A stretch of 46,233 bases of DNA. Origin: Photobacterium lutimaris (GTDB taxonomy: Bacteria > Pseudomonadota > Gammaproteobacteria > Enterobacterales > Vibrionaceae). The stretch covers positions 1-46,233 of the forward strand of contig NZ_PYMH01000023.1 in the NCBI RefSeq assembly GCF_003025555.1, in the 5' to 3' direction. Of the stretch, positions 34,102 to 42,762 are shown in pieces (the stretch's first letter is position 1; every line of letters begins with the position of its first letter). The notes beneath the pieces are model-generated. The model searched no databases, was not told where the DNA came from, and saw only the letters and a list, made by a program, of their open reading frames with translations. The translations under genes were made by a program, and so were the position numbers.

Positions 34102-34787
34102 TGAGTGTCTGGAAAAAACTGTTCACCGCCATCAAAGGCGGCGTAAATGAAACCGCTGAAGCGGTCGCCGATAACCAAGCGCTGCGTATCCTTGATCAGG
34201 AAATTCGCGACGCCAAACAAGAGCTCCGCCGTTCTGACGAAGCATTGGTCAGCATCGTCGCCAAGCGTAAGCTCTCCCAACAGAAAGTGGATGGCTTCCA
34301 GCAAGGCATCGAAGAATATGAAGGCCATGCCCGCGGCGCGATGGAAAAAGGCCAGCAAGATCTTGCCCTTGAATGCGCGCAAAAAGTTGCTCAGTTCCGT
34401 AACGAACAACAAGCCGAACAAGCTTATCTCGACCAGTTTGTTGGTTCAGAGCAGAAAATGCGTACCAATATCAGCCAAGCCAAAGACAAGCTGCGCCAAC
34501 TGGAACAACAAGTGGATGTGGTGAAAGCTAACGAAGCGGTGCAAAAAGCCCAATCGGCAGTATCGGCAACCAATGTCGGTGCCAATGCAAAAATGCATAC
34601 GGCCGTTGAGTCCCTTGAGCGCATCAAGCAGCGTCAAGCCGAAAAGTCAGCCCAACTGGAAGCGGCTGCCGAAATGGCCGATGAACAATCAGGCAGCAGC
34701 CTGGACAAAAAACTGGCCGAGGCTGGGATCACATCAGGTAAGCAGTCGTCAGCCGAAGATGAACTTAAGCGTATTTTGGGCCAGTAG
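34101..34787 (+). CDS. yjfJ: PspA/IM30 family protein (YjfJ-like)
   Basis: The 228-aa protein is almost entirely alpha-helical with long coiled coils from about 25 to 160 (DQEIRDAKQELRRSDEALVS, LRQLEQQVDVVKANEAVQKA). It has the PspA/Vipp1 architecture, bacterial relatives of ESCRT-III that coat and stabilise inner membranes. It begins with the short helix MSVWKKLFTAIKGG, resembling the amphipathic helix of the family. The C-terminal third (about 190-228) is Ser/Glu-rich, ending EDELKRILGQ. Translationally coupled to the gene upstream. Confidence 0.9.
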   Translation: MSVWKKLFTAIKGGVNETAEAVADNQALRILDQEIRDAKQELRRSDEALVSIVAKRKLSQQKVDGFQQGIEEYEGHARGAMEKGQQDLALECAQKVAQFRNEQQAEQAYLDQFVGSEQKMRTNISQAKDKLRQLEQQVDVVKANEAVQKAQSAVSATNVGANAKMHTAVESLERIKQRQAEKSAQLEAAAEMADEQSGSSLDKKLAEAGITSGKQSSAEDELKRILGQ

Positions 34788-34810
34788 TTACCGTTTAAAA
34801 AGGAGGCAGT

Positions 34811-35845
34811 ATGTCATTATGGCTCTTATTCCGCCGCTGGGCGGCTCAGAACTTCCATGCGCTAAGTGGCAGAAACCTCCTTCTATTGGTTATCGGCTAT
34901 ACCGCTATTAGCTACGCCCTATTATCTGTAGTAGGAGAATCAGCCTTAATACAAAGCCCAACTGACTTCCTGTACTACTTGGTTGTCAGTGCCTCCACCG
35001 TTGGCTATGGCGACATGTCGCCAACCACAGTGGCTGGAAAATGGGTTGTCATGCTGTTTGTTATCCCCGGTGGGCTGGGGCTATTTGCCCTCGCTGTCGG
35101 CCGGGTTGCAACCGTCTTTATTGATTACTGGAAACAGGGGCTGTTAGGCCGGAGGAAAGTATCGGTGGAAAACCACATACTCGTGCTGGGGTGGAACGAG
35201 CAGCGTACCCTGCACCTGATCAAAATGCTGCAACACGAAGAAAAAGGGCACCGCGCAATTGTTCTGTGTGTCCGCCCTGATATTGAAAACCCACTGCCCG
35301 GGGAAGTGGAGTTTGTCCGTGCCCCAAGCTTCACCGATAGCCAAGCGATGGCCAGAGCCGGGGTCGACACCGCCAGCTGTATTGTGATTGATAACAGCGA
35401 AGATGATGTCACCCTGTCTGCCGCCCTGTTCTGTGCCAACCAGAACCCGAAGGCCCATATCTTAGCCTACTTCAATGACGAGTCATTGAGTGGCTTACTC
35501 AAGCATCACTGCCCCAATGTTGAGTGCATTCCCTCGGTCGCGGTCGAAATGCTGGCCAAGGCTGCAATCGATCCGGGCTCGAGTGAATTGCATCACGAAT
35601 TGCTCAGCACCCACAAAGGGATGACCCAATATGCCGTGCAATATCCCGCAACGGCTACACCGAGCACCATAGCCCCGCTATTCAACGGCTTCAAGCAGCA
35701 ATATGAGGCTATCCTCATTGCCATCGATACTGGTAACGGGGTCGAGCTGAATCCGCCGCTGAATCGCGACGTTCCTCCTGGCGCTAAGGTTTTTTATATT
35801 GCCGACGAGCGTGTCGAGCAGATCGATTGGTCTAAGTGTACCTGA
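34811..35845 (+). CDS. Two-TM potassium channel with RCK (TrkA-N) domain
   Basis: The 344-aa protein has TM1 about 22-42 and a pore loop with selectivity filter TVGYGD (63-68). TM2 is about 75-98 (WVVMLFVIPGGLGLFALAVG), followed by a cytosolic RCK domain starting HILVLGWNEQRTLHLIKML; the GWNEQ wording resembles the MthK GWSES loop instead of a GxGxxG nucleotide site. The C-terminal part (about 240-340) looks like an RCK-C region. AGGAGG precedes the ATG. It lies 23 bp after the PspA-like gene and 62 bp before the DUF2491 gene, so it is part of the operon. No such gene is in the E. coli yjf operon. Confidence 0.92.
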   Translation: MSLWLLFRRWAAQNFHALSGRNLLLLVIGYTAISYALLSVVGESALIQSPTDFLYYLVVSASTVGYGDMSPTTVAGKWVVMLFVIPGGLGLFALAVGRVATVFIDYWKQGLLGRRKVSVENHILVLGWNEQRTLHLIKMLQHEEKGHRAIVLCVRPDIENPLPGEVEFVRAPSFTDSQAMARAGVDTASCIVIDNSEDDVTLSAALFCANQNPKAHILAYFNDESLSGLLKHHCPNVECIPSVAVEMLAKAAIDPGSSELHHELLSTHKGMTQYAVQYPATATPSTIAPLFNGFKQQYEAILIAIDTGNGVELNPPLNRDVPPGAKVFYIADERVEQIDWSKCT

Positions 35846-35907
35846 GTGTACCAAACGGCACCTTTACCTAAAGACACCTAGCCACACCAGACAACACGGG
35901 AGTGTTT

Positions 35908-36540
35908 ATGTTCGATTGGTTCAAGAAGAAACAACCCCAAGCCACGCCCCCGAGCAGTCCAGAAATCCTTGGGCTAAGACTTGGCGGAGCGTTTGAGCTT
36001 GATGATCTGAAACTGAGGTTGATCGAGCCGGAGCTAATTATCGAGGGGGCATCCCGTACCCAGCTGATCAAGGCGGTCGGTGAAGTCCAGCTCGATGAAC
36101 AAACCCGGCTACTGCGCTACTACACCGATGACGACGGGTTTATCCAAATTTTGACCCACGGAACATCCGAAGCCGATATCAGCGAGGTTAAGCTCTATTA
36201 TTTTTACGCGTCACGCCCCATCGATACGCAAAGCCAGTGGCAGCACTTGCTGGATAATGAGATCGTCAAACCCAGTTGGGAGCTGGAAGGTTTTCAGTTT
36301 ACCAAAGTGTGGGACAACAACCGCCCTGTCGCCATGACAGAAAAAACGTGGCTAGAGAACGGCACGGTAACTGAAACAGACCAATTTGTGATGATATACG
36401 AGCGAGATACAGGCAGCGGCCAGTTCGAATCGCTTCTCGTTGCCGGTGAAGAGAAAATCTACCGTAATCAAGCTGAGCGTTGCCTCGCCACCAGTACCGG
36501 TTTTGATTTATCTCCCACCGACTTCAAACTCATCGGCTAA
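35908..36540 (+). CDS. yjfK: YjfK-like protein (DUF2491)
   Basis: The ATG at 35908 has GGGAG seven bases upstream; a GTG at 35902 would add two residues. The 210-aa soluble protein starts MFDWFKKK, then EILGLRLGGAFELDDLKL, and contains DDGFIQILTHGTSEADISEV, the DUF2491 pattern of E. coli YjfK. No signal peptide or membrane segment. Function unknown; its fixed association with PspA-like and DUF350 proteins suggests a part in a membrane-associated complex. Confidence 0.82.
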   Translation: MFDWFKKKQPQATPPSSPEILGLRLGGAFELDDLKLRLIEPELIIEGASRTQLIKAVGEVQLDEQTRLLRYYTDDDGFIQILTHGTSEADISEVKLYYFYASRPIDTQSQWQHLLDNEIVKPSWELEGFQFTKVWDNNRPVAMTEKTWLENGTVTETDQFVMIYERDTGSGQFESLLVAGEEKIYRNQAERCLATSTGFDLSPTDFKLIG

Positions 36541-36573
36541 CATTCAATTGTTTAAATAAAGAATAGGATTAAC

Positions 36574-36990
36574 ATGGAAGTACTCACTAACTCACTCGCT
36601 GGCCTCGGCGCATTCTTGCTTTACTTTTCGCTGTCATTGGCTTTCCTGATGCTGTTCAAGTTTGTCTACGTCCGCTTTACGCCGCATGATGAGTGGAAGC
36701 TGGTAAAAGAAGACCAGAATATTGCCGCCGCCATTGGGTTATCCGGCTCCATCCTCGGCTACTGCTTGGCTATCGCAGGCGCTGCGACGAACTCGGTTAA
36801 CTTAATCGATTTTGCTATTTGGGGTGTGGTCGCCTTGTTTGCCCAGCTGATCGCCTTTGCTATTTTGCGCTTTGGCTTCATGCCCAAAATTGTCGAACGA
36901 ATTGAAGCCGGTGAAATACCCGCAGGTATCGTCATGGCAGCAACATCCGTGTCTGTGGGCTTGCTTAACGCCGCCTGCATGACGTACTAA
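36574..36990 (+). CDS. yjfL: YjfL-like inner-membrane protein (DUF350)
   Basis: The 138-aa protein has four hydrophobic segments at about 8-28, 52-72, 78-98 and 116-136, as in DUF350 proteins (two repeats of two TMs). Each repeat has a charged or polar start: NIAAAIGLSGSILGYCLAIA and AGIVMAATSVSVGLLNAACM. AGGA precedes the ATG. It should be the inner-membrane anchor of the yjf-type complex. Stop and next start are 11 bp apart. Confidence 0.85.
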   Translation: MEVLTNSLAGLGAFLLYFSLSLAFLMLFKFVYVRFTPHDEWKLVKEDQNIAAAIGLSGSILGYCLAIAGAATNSVNLIDFAIWGVVALFAQLIAFAILRFGFMPKIVERIEAGEIPAGIVMAATSVSVGLLNAACMTY

Positions 36991-37001
36991 GGGGGAATGC
37001 C

Positions 37002-37637
37002 ATGAAACGCAGTAAACACGTCGTTCTCGCCAGCATGAAGAAAAACTGGCGTCCGGTGTCGATAGCCTCCATGTCGGCCCCCATGACCGCGGTTTTGGCC
37101 ACCGCCGTGCTCTCTGGTTGCAGCGACAGCGCAGATGACGCCGTCATCTATCAGTCGCTTAATGATTGTGTTGATGACAACCCAGACTCCACGGAGCAGT
37201 GCCAGGCCGCTTACCAGTTCGCCATACAGGAAGCTTCCCGGACTGCACCTAAATACAATTCCCGCTACGATTGCGAAGCAGAGTTTGGCAGCAATGCCTG
37301 TGTGCAGCCGCAAGGCAACAATTGGTTTATGCCAGCCATGGCCGGTTTCATGTTTGCCAGAATGATGGACAACAATCGTGGCTATTACTCACAACCGATG
37401 TTCCGCTCATATTATCCGGGCAGTATTTTCTATGACCGCTGGACCACCGCAGATGGCAACGACTACGGCCGTAGCAGCTACAAGAAAACCAAGGTACGGG
37501 TCAGCAAAGATCATATGAAGCCCAAACCAACGGTAAGCCGCACCATTTCGCGTGGTGGGTTTGGTTCGACCGTGTCGGCCAAATCAGGCTGGAGCAGCAG
37601 TCGCTCCTCAAGTGGCAGTAAAGGGTGGGGAGGCTAA
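37002..37637 (+). CDS. yjfM: YjfM-like lipoprotein (DUF1190)
   Basis: The 211-aa protein has a long N-terminus (MKRSKHVVLASMKKNWRPVS) before a hydrophobic stretch ending LSGC at about residue 39-42, so it is a probable lipoprotein with Ser at +2. Four further Cys follow (SLNDCVDDNP, TEQCQAAY, YDCEAEFG, NACVQPQG), likely two disulfides. The tail is Ser/Gly-rich (WSSSRSSSGSKGWGG). This matches DUF1190, the E. coli YjfM family. AAGGGGG precedes the ATG. In E. coli the glutathionylspermidine-synthase-like yjfC follows; here a terminator and an unrelated gene follow. Confidence 0.82.
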   Translation: MKRSKHVVLASMKKNWRPVSIASMSAPMTAVLATAVLSGCSDSADDAVIYQSLNDCVDDNPDSTEQCQAAYQFAIQEASRTAPKYNSRYDCEAEFGSNACVQPQGNNWFMPAMAGFMFARMMDNNRGYYSQPMFRSYYPGSIFYDRWTTADGNDYGRSSYKKTKVRVSKDHMKPKPTVSRTISRGGFGSTVSAKSGWSSSRSSSGSKGWGG

Positions 37638-37746
37638 GCGCCAATCAACTCTCATCAAAAAGTGACCGGTGAATTGATCGACAAGCGTACCTCTCGCGTA
37701 GTTAACGGTGAGAGTTCATATCTCGTCAATTTGTTCCTTTCATTAC

Positions 37747-37778
37747 AACCTGCACATCCTTGTTGCAGGTTTTTTTTG
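37747..37778 (+). terminator. Intrinsic terminator of the yjf-like operon
   Basis: AACCTGCA (37747-37754) pairs with TGCAGGTT (37764-37771), followed by a run of T. Confidence 0.88.
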
Positions 37779-37804
37779 CGTAAAGCAAAGCTCACCGCAG
37801 TGCA

Positions 37805-39241
37805 TTACGGAGAAATGTCCCCGTTATCAGCCTGCTGATCACTTTCTTCTTGCTCACTTTGCTGCTCAGTCACTTTATCAATGATGGCCTGCAACTGACC
37901 TTCAACGGTATTCGGGAAGAAAGGATCATGGTAAATCGGGTTCATTAGGAATGTCTCGTCGGTCAGGGCCTCAAGGAAAGCCACCAGCGCCTCTTTCTCT
38001 TCCTGAGTCAAGTTCATTCTGATTGGGTTTCCGCCGGTTTGGCCGTTGCTGGTCAAGTCCGGGCTCAAGATACGGTGGCGCTGCACACCACTGTTGTAAA
38101 ACTCAACCACATCCATCAAGGTTTCAAACCGACCGTCGTGCATATAGGGAGCACCAACGCCAATGTTGCGCAATGACGGTGACTTGAAGAAACCATTCCC
38201 TGCCCCCTGATCGCCGCGAGTATCCGCATCCAGGCCATTGACATGCGCTTGATCCATCGAATGCGCACTGGTTTGGTGGCAGGCAATACAGCCCAATGAG
38301 TCACGTTCAGTTCCGGGGAAGCCAGAAAACAGCCTTAAACCAAGCATTTCCTGCTCACTGAATACTGCGGCGAAGTCTGGCTCATCCCACTCCCCAGCCG
38401 TGAATGCCTGATCATATTTGGACTCATAGGAGATCATGGTACGAATGAACTGGGCTAACGCTCTTGAAATCCGCTCGCTGGTTATCGCCTCATCCCCAAA
38501 CGCCTCGGTGAACAGTTCAGCATAAAAGCTGGTTTCAGCCATTTTCACTTCAAGATCGAACAAGTTCATCCCCATCTCGACCGCATCCTGTATCGGCATC
38601 AACACCTGATCTTCCAACGTATCTGCTCGCTCATCCCAAAAAAACTTCCCGTTTCGGTAATATGCGGCATTGCTCAGACTCATCGAATGACGGCCCGTTT
38701 TACCGCCGTCAAAGCCATCACTGAATTTTTTTGGATCGGTAAAACCATGCTTCTGTAGATGGCAGGACGCGCAAGCAACAGTATTATTCGCCGACAAGCG
38801 AACATCGTAAAAGATCACCCGCCCCAAGTTCGCACCGGCATTGGTAACCTTGTTGCCAAACGGGGTATTGTTTTGCGAGTCCACATTACCGAACGGCGAA
38901 GTAATACGGGTGTAATACTTGGGTTGCGCCATTAAATAAGCTTCGTAATCATGGTCTGCCGATAGGTCCGGTAAAGGCAAACCATCAATGTCGAGTTTTG
39001 CCTCAGGAGGAGGTGGCGGCGGCTCACTGACAGGGGCATCGTCCCCATCGGTTGGCGGGGTGACAGGGGGAACACCATCGGGTTGCTCCTCTGCAGGTGC
39101 CTCTGCAGGCTCTTGGACAACTTCCGCCTCTTCAACCCCCACTGAGCTCGCATCTAGCGAACCTAAATCATCAGAGTCTTCACGGCATGCCGTGACTGCC
39201 GCAATCAAAACGGCAGCCAATAAATAACGGGAGGGATTCAT
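37805..39241 (-). CDS. Di-heme cytochrome c peroxidase / MauG-family lipoprotein
   Basis: The start is the codon at 39241, with GGAG seven bases upstream; the frame is open to 39262. The 478-aa product has a lipoprotein signal MNPSRYLLAAVLIAAVTAC (Cys19) with Arg at +2. An acidic, Pro-rich linker follows (about 22-82, with six consecutive Pro). The catalytic body has two c-type heme motifs, CASCH (157-161) and CIACH (318-322), plus LGRVIFYDVRLSANNTVACA, HSMSLSNAAYYRNGKFFWDE and APYMHDGRFETLMDVVEFYN. Such proteins reduce peroxide or oxidise periplasmic substrates. It is divergent from the chitinase gene. The linker suggests a periplasm-spanning tether. Confidence 0.9.
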   Translation of the reverse strand: MNPSRYLLAAVLIAAVTACREDSDDLGSLDASSVGVEEAEVVQEPAEAPAEEQPDGVPPVTPPTDGDDAPVSEPPPPPPEAKLDIDGLPLPDLSADHDYEAYLMAQPKYYTRITSPFGNVDSQNNTPFGNKVTNAGANLGRVIFYDVRLSANNTVACASCHLQKHGFTDPKKFSDGFDGGKTGRHSMSLSNAAYYRNGKFFWDERADTLEDQVLMPIQDAVEMGMNLFDLEVKMAETSFYAELFTEAFGDEAITSERISRALAQFIRTMISYESKYDQAFTAGEWDEPDFAAVFSEQEMLGLRLFSGFPGTERDSLGCIACHQTSAHSMDQAHVNGLDADTRGDQGAGNGFFKSPSLRNIGVGAPYMHDGRFETLMDVVEFYNSGVQRHRILSPDLTSNGQTGGNPIRMNLTQEEKEALVAFLEALTDETFLMNPIYHDPFFPNTVEGQLQAIIDKVTEQQSEQEESDQQADNGDISP

Positions 39242-39788
39242 ACAACACTCCAACCTAGCCAAATTAGTTTTATTTTTATGGACAGTCTTATTGTATTTTT
39301 ACTGTCTGTTGTTTGTGAGAATGGATAGTCCATTAACAACACTTAATTAAAAGCCTAATCGGTTAAATTGTTCTTGTTTCTGACAAGTGAGAAAAAGCCA
39401 ATAACAGCAATGAGTTATAAACCAAAAGCAGTAAATTTGAGATAAATTAACGCCACAAATATTCTCAACGTGAACAAATAAATGCAAACGCCAAAATAGC
39501 TTTTCTCTTATAAGTAAGTGGTTATCTGCTGAACGCCGGTAGCGACAATGAAATAAAAATGTTCGACATCAATTTGTGAGATATCAAGAAATTTTAACCC
39601 GCAAATAGTTATCGGTAGACCTCTATCGAGATTAAATCAAGCAAGCATAATTTTGCATAAATAATTTTGAATCCAGATCTTTTTTTGCCTTATAAATTAT
39701 TCCCCCCTTCTTATGCATGCATTACCGTACAACAACAAAAGAAAAACAAGACAACCAGATAAATCCAATATGAATCAAAGGAGTGAAC
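39242..39788. other. Divergent AT-rich region between the peroxidase and chitinase genes
   Basis: This 547-bp region has no open frame worth calling. It must hold promoters for both genes. I see no clear CRP, OxyR or other operator. The chitinase ribosome binding site AAAGGAG is at its right end. Confidence 0.5.
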
Positions 39789-41252
39789 ATGAAAACATTA
39801 CCGCTGACCCTCCTCACCTCCGCTTTACTCATGGGAACAGCCACTGTTTCCGTCACAGCACAAGCCAATGAGATGGTGGCACAAAACGGCAATGTCATCG
39901 TCGGCTACTGGCACAACTGGTGTGACGGCGCTGGCTACCGTGGCGGGCTGGCACCTTGCGTTGACTTAACCGAGGTACACCCTGACTACAATGTCGTCAA
40001 TGTGTCTTTTATGAAAGTTTTTGATCTTAATGCCGGCCGCATCCCAACCTTCAAGCTTGATCCTGCAATTGGCCTAACCGAGTCAGCTTTCATTGATCAA
40101 ATCAGCACTCTGAACAGCCAAGGCCGAAGTGTGTTATTGGCCCTGGGTGGTGCCGATGCGCACGTTGAACTCAAAGCGGGAGATGAGCAAGCCTTTGCCG
40201 ATGAAGTGATCCGCCTGACCGACAAGTTTGGCTTCGACGGACTGGATATCGACCTCGAGCAGAATGCGATAACCGCAGCAGATAACCAAACGGTGATCCC
40301 CGCCGCGCTAAAAATCGTCAAGGCTCACTACCGCGCCCAGGGTAAAAATTTCATGATCACCATGGCACCGGAGTTCCCTTATCTCACCATCGCTAATGGT
40401 AAATACCTCCCTTATATTCAGGGATTGGAAGGTGATTATGATTTCATCAACCCGCAGTTTTATAACCAAGGGGGTGATGGTGTTTATGTCGAAGGCAGTG
40501 TTGGCTGGCTATCACAGAATGATGCGAGAAAAGAAGAATTTATCTATTACATCTCCGACTCACTGATTAACGGCACGCGTGGCTACACCACGATAACCAA
40601 TGACAAACTGGTCTTCGGCATTCCAGCAAACATCGATGGGGCAAACAACGGCTACGTCGACGATCCCAATGCCTTGTATGCCGCTTTCGATCGCCTGAAA
40701 GCGCAAGGCCAGCCTTTACGGGGGGTTATGACCTGGTCAGTCAACTGGGACATGGGCACCAACAGTGCCGGACAAGCCTACAATGAGAAATTCATCAAAG
40801 ACTACGGCAACTACATCCATAACCAGCAACCGCCAGAGCCAGATCTGTCGCCCGTATTTTCCGGTATCGCCGATACCCAAATCGCTCTAGGCACAGTGTT
40901 TGACCCACTGGCAGGCGTCAGCGCGGCCGACACCAGCGGCAGTGATATTTCGGCCAGCATCCAAGTAACAGGCACGGTAGACACCAATGTCGTCGGGGTT
41001 TACGCCCTCACCTACTCTGTCAGTGACAACGCCGGCAACAGTGCCAACCAACCAAGGAAGGTGACTGTCTATGACGACAACCAGCCTATCTGCCCAAATG
41101 CATGGGACAGTGCCTCAGCCTATTCCACCAATGAGGAAGTGACGCATAACGGTAAGCGATGGCGTGCCAAGTGGTGGACCAAAGGTGATGAGCCCGGCAC
41201 CACCGGCGAATGGGGCGTTTGGCAAGAATTGGGAGCGGCGTCCTGCCAATAA
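39789..41252 (+). CDS. Secreted GH18 chitinase with C-terminal chitin-binding module
   Basis: The ATG at 39789 has AAAGGAG six bases upstream. The 487-aa product has a Sec signal peptide of about 27 residues (MKTLPLTLLTSALLMGTATV, cleaved near AQA). A GH18 barrel spans about 35-350 with VIVGYWHNWCDGAGY, the catalytic DGLDIDLEQ (acid Glu157) and substrate-site DFINPQFYNQGG and GVMTWSVNWD. An Ig/HYR-like domain follows (about 355-430, with GVYALTYSVSDNAGN). The end is a CBM5/12-type chitin-binding module (about 437-487; WDSASAYSTNEEVTHNGKRW, GEWGVWQELG). The barrel resembles chitinase D-type enzymes. It acts outside the cell on chitin, typical of marine Vibrionaceae. Confidence 0.94.
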   Translation: MKTLPLTLLTSALLMGTATVSVTAQANEMVAQNGNVIVGYWHNWCDGAGYRGGLAPCVDLTEVHPDYNVVNVSFMKVFDLNAGRIPTFKLDPAIGLTESAFIDQISTLNSQGRSVLLALGGADAHVELKAGDEQAFADEVIRLTDKFGFDGLDIDLEQNAITAADNQTVIPAALKIVKAHYRAQGKNFMITMAPEFPYLTIANGKYLPYIQGLEGDYDFINPQFYNQGGDGVYVEGSVGWLSQNDARKEEFIYYISDSLINGTRGYTTITNDKLVFGIPANIDGANNGYVDDPNALYAAFDRLKAQGQPLRGVMTWSVNWDMGTNSAGQAYNEKFIKDYGNYIHNQQPPEPDLSPVFSGIADTQIALGTVFDPLAGVSAADTSGSDISASIQVTGTVDTNVVGVYALTYSVSDNAGNSANQPRKVTVYDDNQPICPNAWDSASAYSTNEEVTHNGKRWRAKWWTKGDEPGTTGEWGVWQELGAASCQ

Positions 41253-41275
41253 GCCCCCCATCAACGGATAAAGAG

Positions 41276-41303
41276 AAAGCCAGTCATGTGACTGGCTTTT
41301 TAT
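41276..41303 (+). terminator. Intrinsic terminator after the chitinase gene
   Basis: AAAGCCAGTC (41276-41285), short loop, GACTGGCTTT (41290-41299), then T-rich sequence. Confidence 0.88.
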
Positions 41304-41403
41304 TCAAAGGCATAACACCCTTATCACGGTTTCTGCTTATCCTACCATTCATTACTTCCATAAATATCGAATTATTTAATTGACAGCAAACGGCTTCGAG
41401 CTT

Positions 41404-41427
41404 ATATTTCGACACATATCGAAATAT
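41404..41427 (+). promoter_or_regulatory. ArsR/SmtB-type operator upstream of the permease gene
   Basis: ATATTTCG (41404-41411) and CGAAATAT (41420-41427) form a perfect 8-bp inverted repeat with an 8-base spacer, 23 bp before the permease start. AT-rich palindromes with TCG...CGA cores like this are bound by ArsR-family sensors. No arsR gene is present in the window. Confidence 0.55.
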
Positions 41428-41449
41428 ACTCCCAAACGAGGCAGTAACC

Positions 41450-42517
41450 ATGAGTCCTGAATTCGTAACAATGTTCAAAGAAGCCGCAGGTATGTTCCTA
41501 TTCCTTGCCGCAGAACTAACGGTGCTATTTTTAGTTATTAGCTACCTAGTGGGTGTGTTGCAGGAATTCCTGACCCCCGAGAAAATCCAGTCGATCTTGA
41601 GCTCACGCAATGGCAAGGGCTATGTTATTGCCGCTTTGCTTGGCTCCATCACGCCATTTTGTTCGTGCTCGACCATTCCTTTCCTGAAGGGCCTGCTTCG
41701 TGCCCGTGCAGGTTTCGGCCCGATGATGGTATTCCTGTTTGCCAGCCCGTTGCTTAACCCAGTGATCATCGGCTTGTTTGTGGTGACCTTCGGGATCCAA
41801 GTCGCGGTGTTCTATTTTGCTGTGGCTCTGGCTGTATCAGTCATGGCAGGTTACGTATTGGAAAAACTAGGCTTCGAGCGCTATGTCCGCGAAGAGGCTT
41901 ACCAAATGGCTGATGCAGGTTCAAGCTGTGGCAGCAGCGGTGGTGATACTGCACCAAAGGCTAAGCCAGCCTCATCTTGCGGTACCCAAGCTGCCCCAGC
42001 AACGCCTGAGCCGGCACCAGCTGCCAGCTCATGCTGTGGAGCGAAAGAAGACGTGAATGTTGAAGTCAATGGCTGCGGTGAAGCGGTAATGACAGTGAAA
42101 GAAGAAAGCCGTTGGGTACGTATCTGGCACTCAACGTGGAAAGACTTTAAGCAAGTGCTTCCTTACTTGATGTTGGGCATCCTAATTGGTTCTTTCATCT
42201 ATGGCTTTATTCCGACTGACTTGATTGCCAAGTATGCGGGTGAAGGTATGTGGTATGCGATCCCTGTTGCTGCTGTGATTGGTATCCCCCTCTACATTCG
42301 TGCAGAAGCGGTGATCCCACTAAGTGCCGCACTGGTGAAAAAAGGCATGGCGATGGGTTCAGTAATGGCCTTGATCATCGGTAGTGCAGGCGCAAGTTTG
42401 ACTGAAGTTATCTTGCTGAAATCTATCTTCAAGAACCAGATGATTGCCGCCTTCCTGACCGTCATTCTCGGTATGGCAATTGGCGCAGGTTACATGTACA
42501 CCTACCTGTTTGGCTAA
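41450..42517 (+). CDS. DUF318 (YraQ/ArsP-type) permease with Cys-rich loop
   Basis: The 355-aa inner-membrane protein has eight or more hydrophobic segments in two halves. The first half carries the family motif GSITPFCSCSTIPFLKGLL (about 65-83) and FLFASPLLNPVIIG. The second carries YIRAEAVIPLSAALVKKGMA and IIGSAGASLTEVILLKSIF. The cytosolic loop between the halves (about 155-215) is Cys-rich: SSCGSS, SSCGTQ, SSCCGAK and NGCGEAV, set in Ala/Pro-rich sequence. DUF318 members include ArsP, which exports organoarsenicals. The loop could bind a soft metal or metalloid. An ArsR-type palindrome overlaps the promoter. Substrate is not proven. Confidence 0.85.
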   Translation: MSPEFVTMFKEAAGMFLFLAAELTVLFLVISYLVGVLQEFLTPEKIQSILSSRNGKGYVIAALLGSITPFCSCSTIPFLKGLLRARAGFGPMMVFLFASPLLNPVIIGLFVVTFGIQVAVFYFAVALAVSVMAGYVLEKLGFERYVREEAYQMADAGSSCGSSGGDTAPKAKPASSCGTQAAPATPEPAPAASSCCGAKEDVNVEVNGCGEAVMTVKEESRWVRIWHSTWKDFKQVLPYLMLGILIGSFIYGFIPTDLIAKYAGEGMWYAIPVAAVIGIPLYIRAEAVIPLSAALVKKGMAMGSVMALIIGSAGASLTEVILLKSIFKNQMIAAFLTVILGMAIGAGYMYTYLFG

Positions 42518-42551
42518 GCGATAAGATCGCCTAATCATCACGGCAAAGCAT

Positions 42552-42583
42552 CAGAATGGCCTCGTAGCTCACAAGCCATTCTG
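42552..42583 (+). terminator. Hairpin after the permease gene
   Basis: CAGAATGGC (42552-42560) pairs with GCCATTCTG (42575-42583). No U-tract. Confidence 0.4.
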
Positions 42584-42762
42584 GTGCAGCCAAAATGACT
42601 GAAGCTCCCCCCTTGACTGGATATAAACAGCCAATTAATACGACTTTATCCTCGCCAGCCAACAATGTATCTTCTAGCCACTCCACTCTACATGATATGC
42701 TATAGCCAACCTAAATCAGCAGCAATAAGATGCTGTTATTATTGACTTTTTGAGTACCCTTA

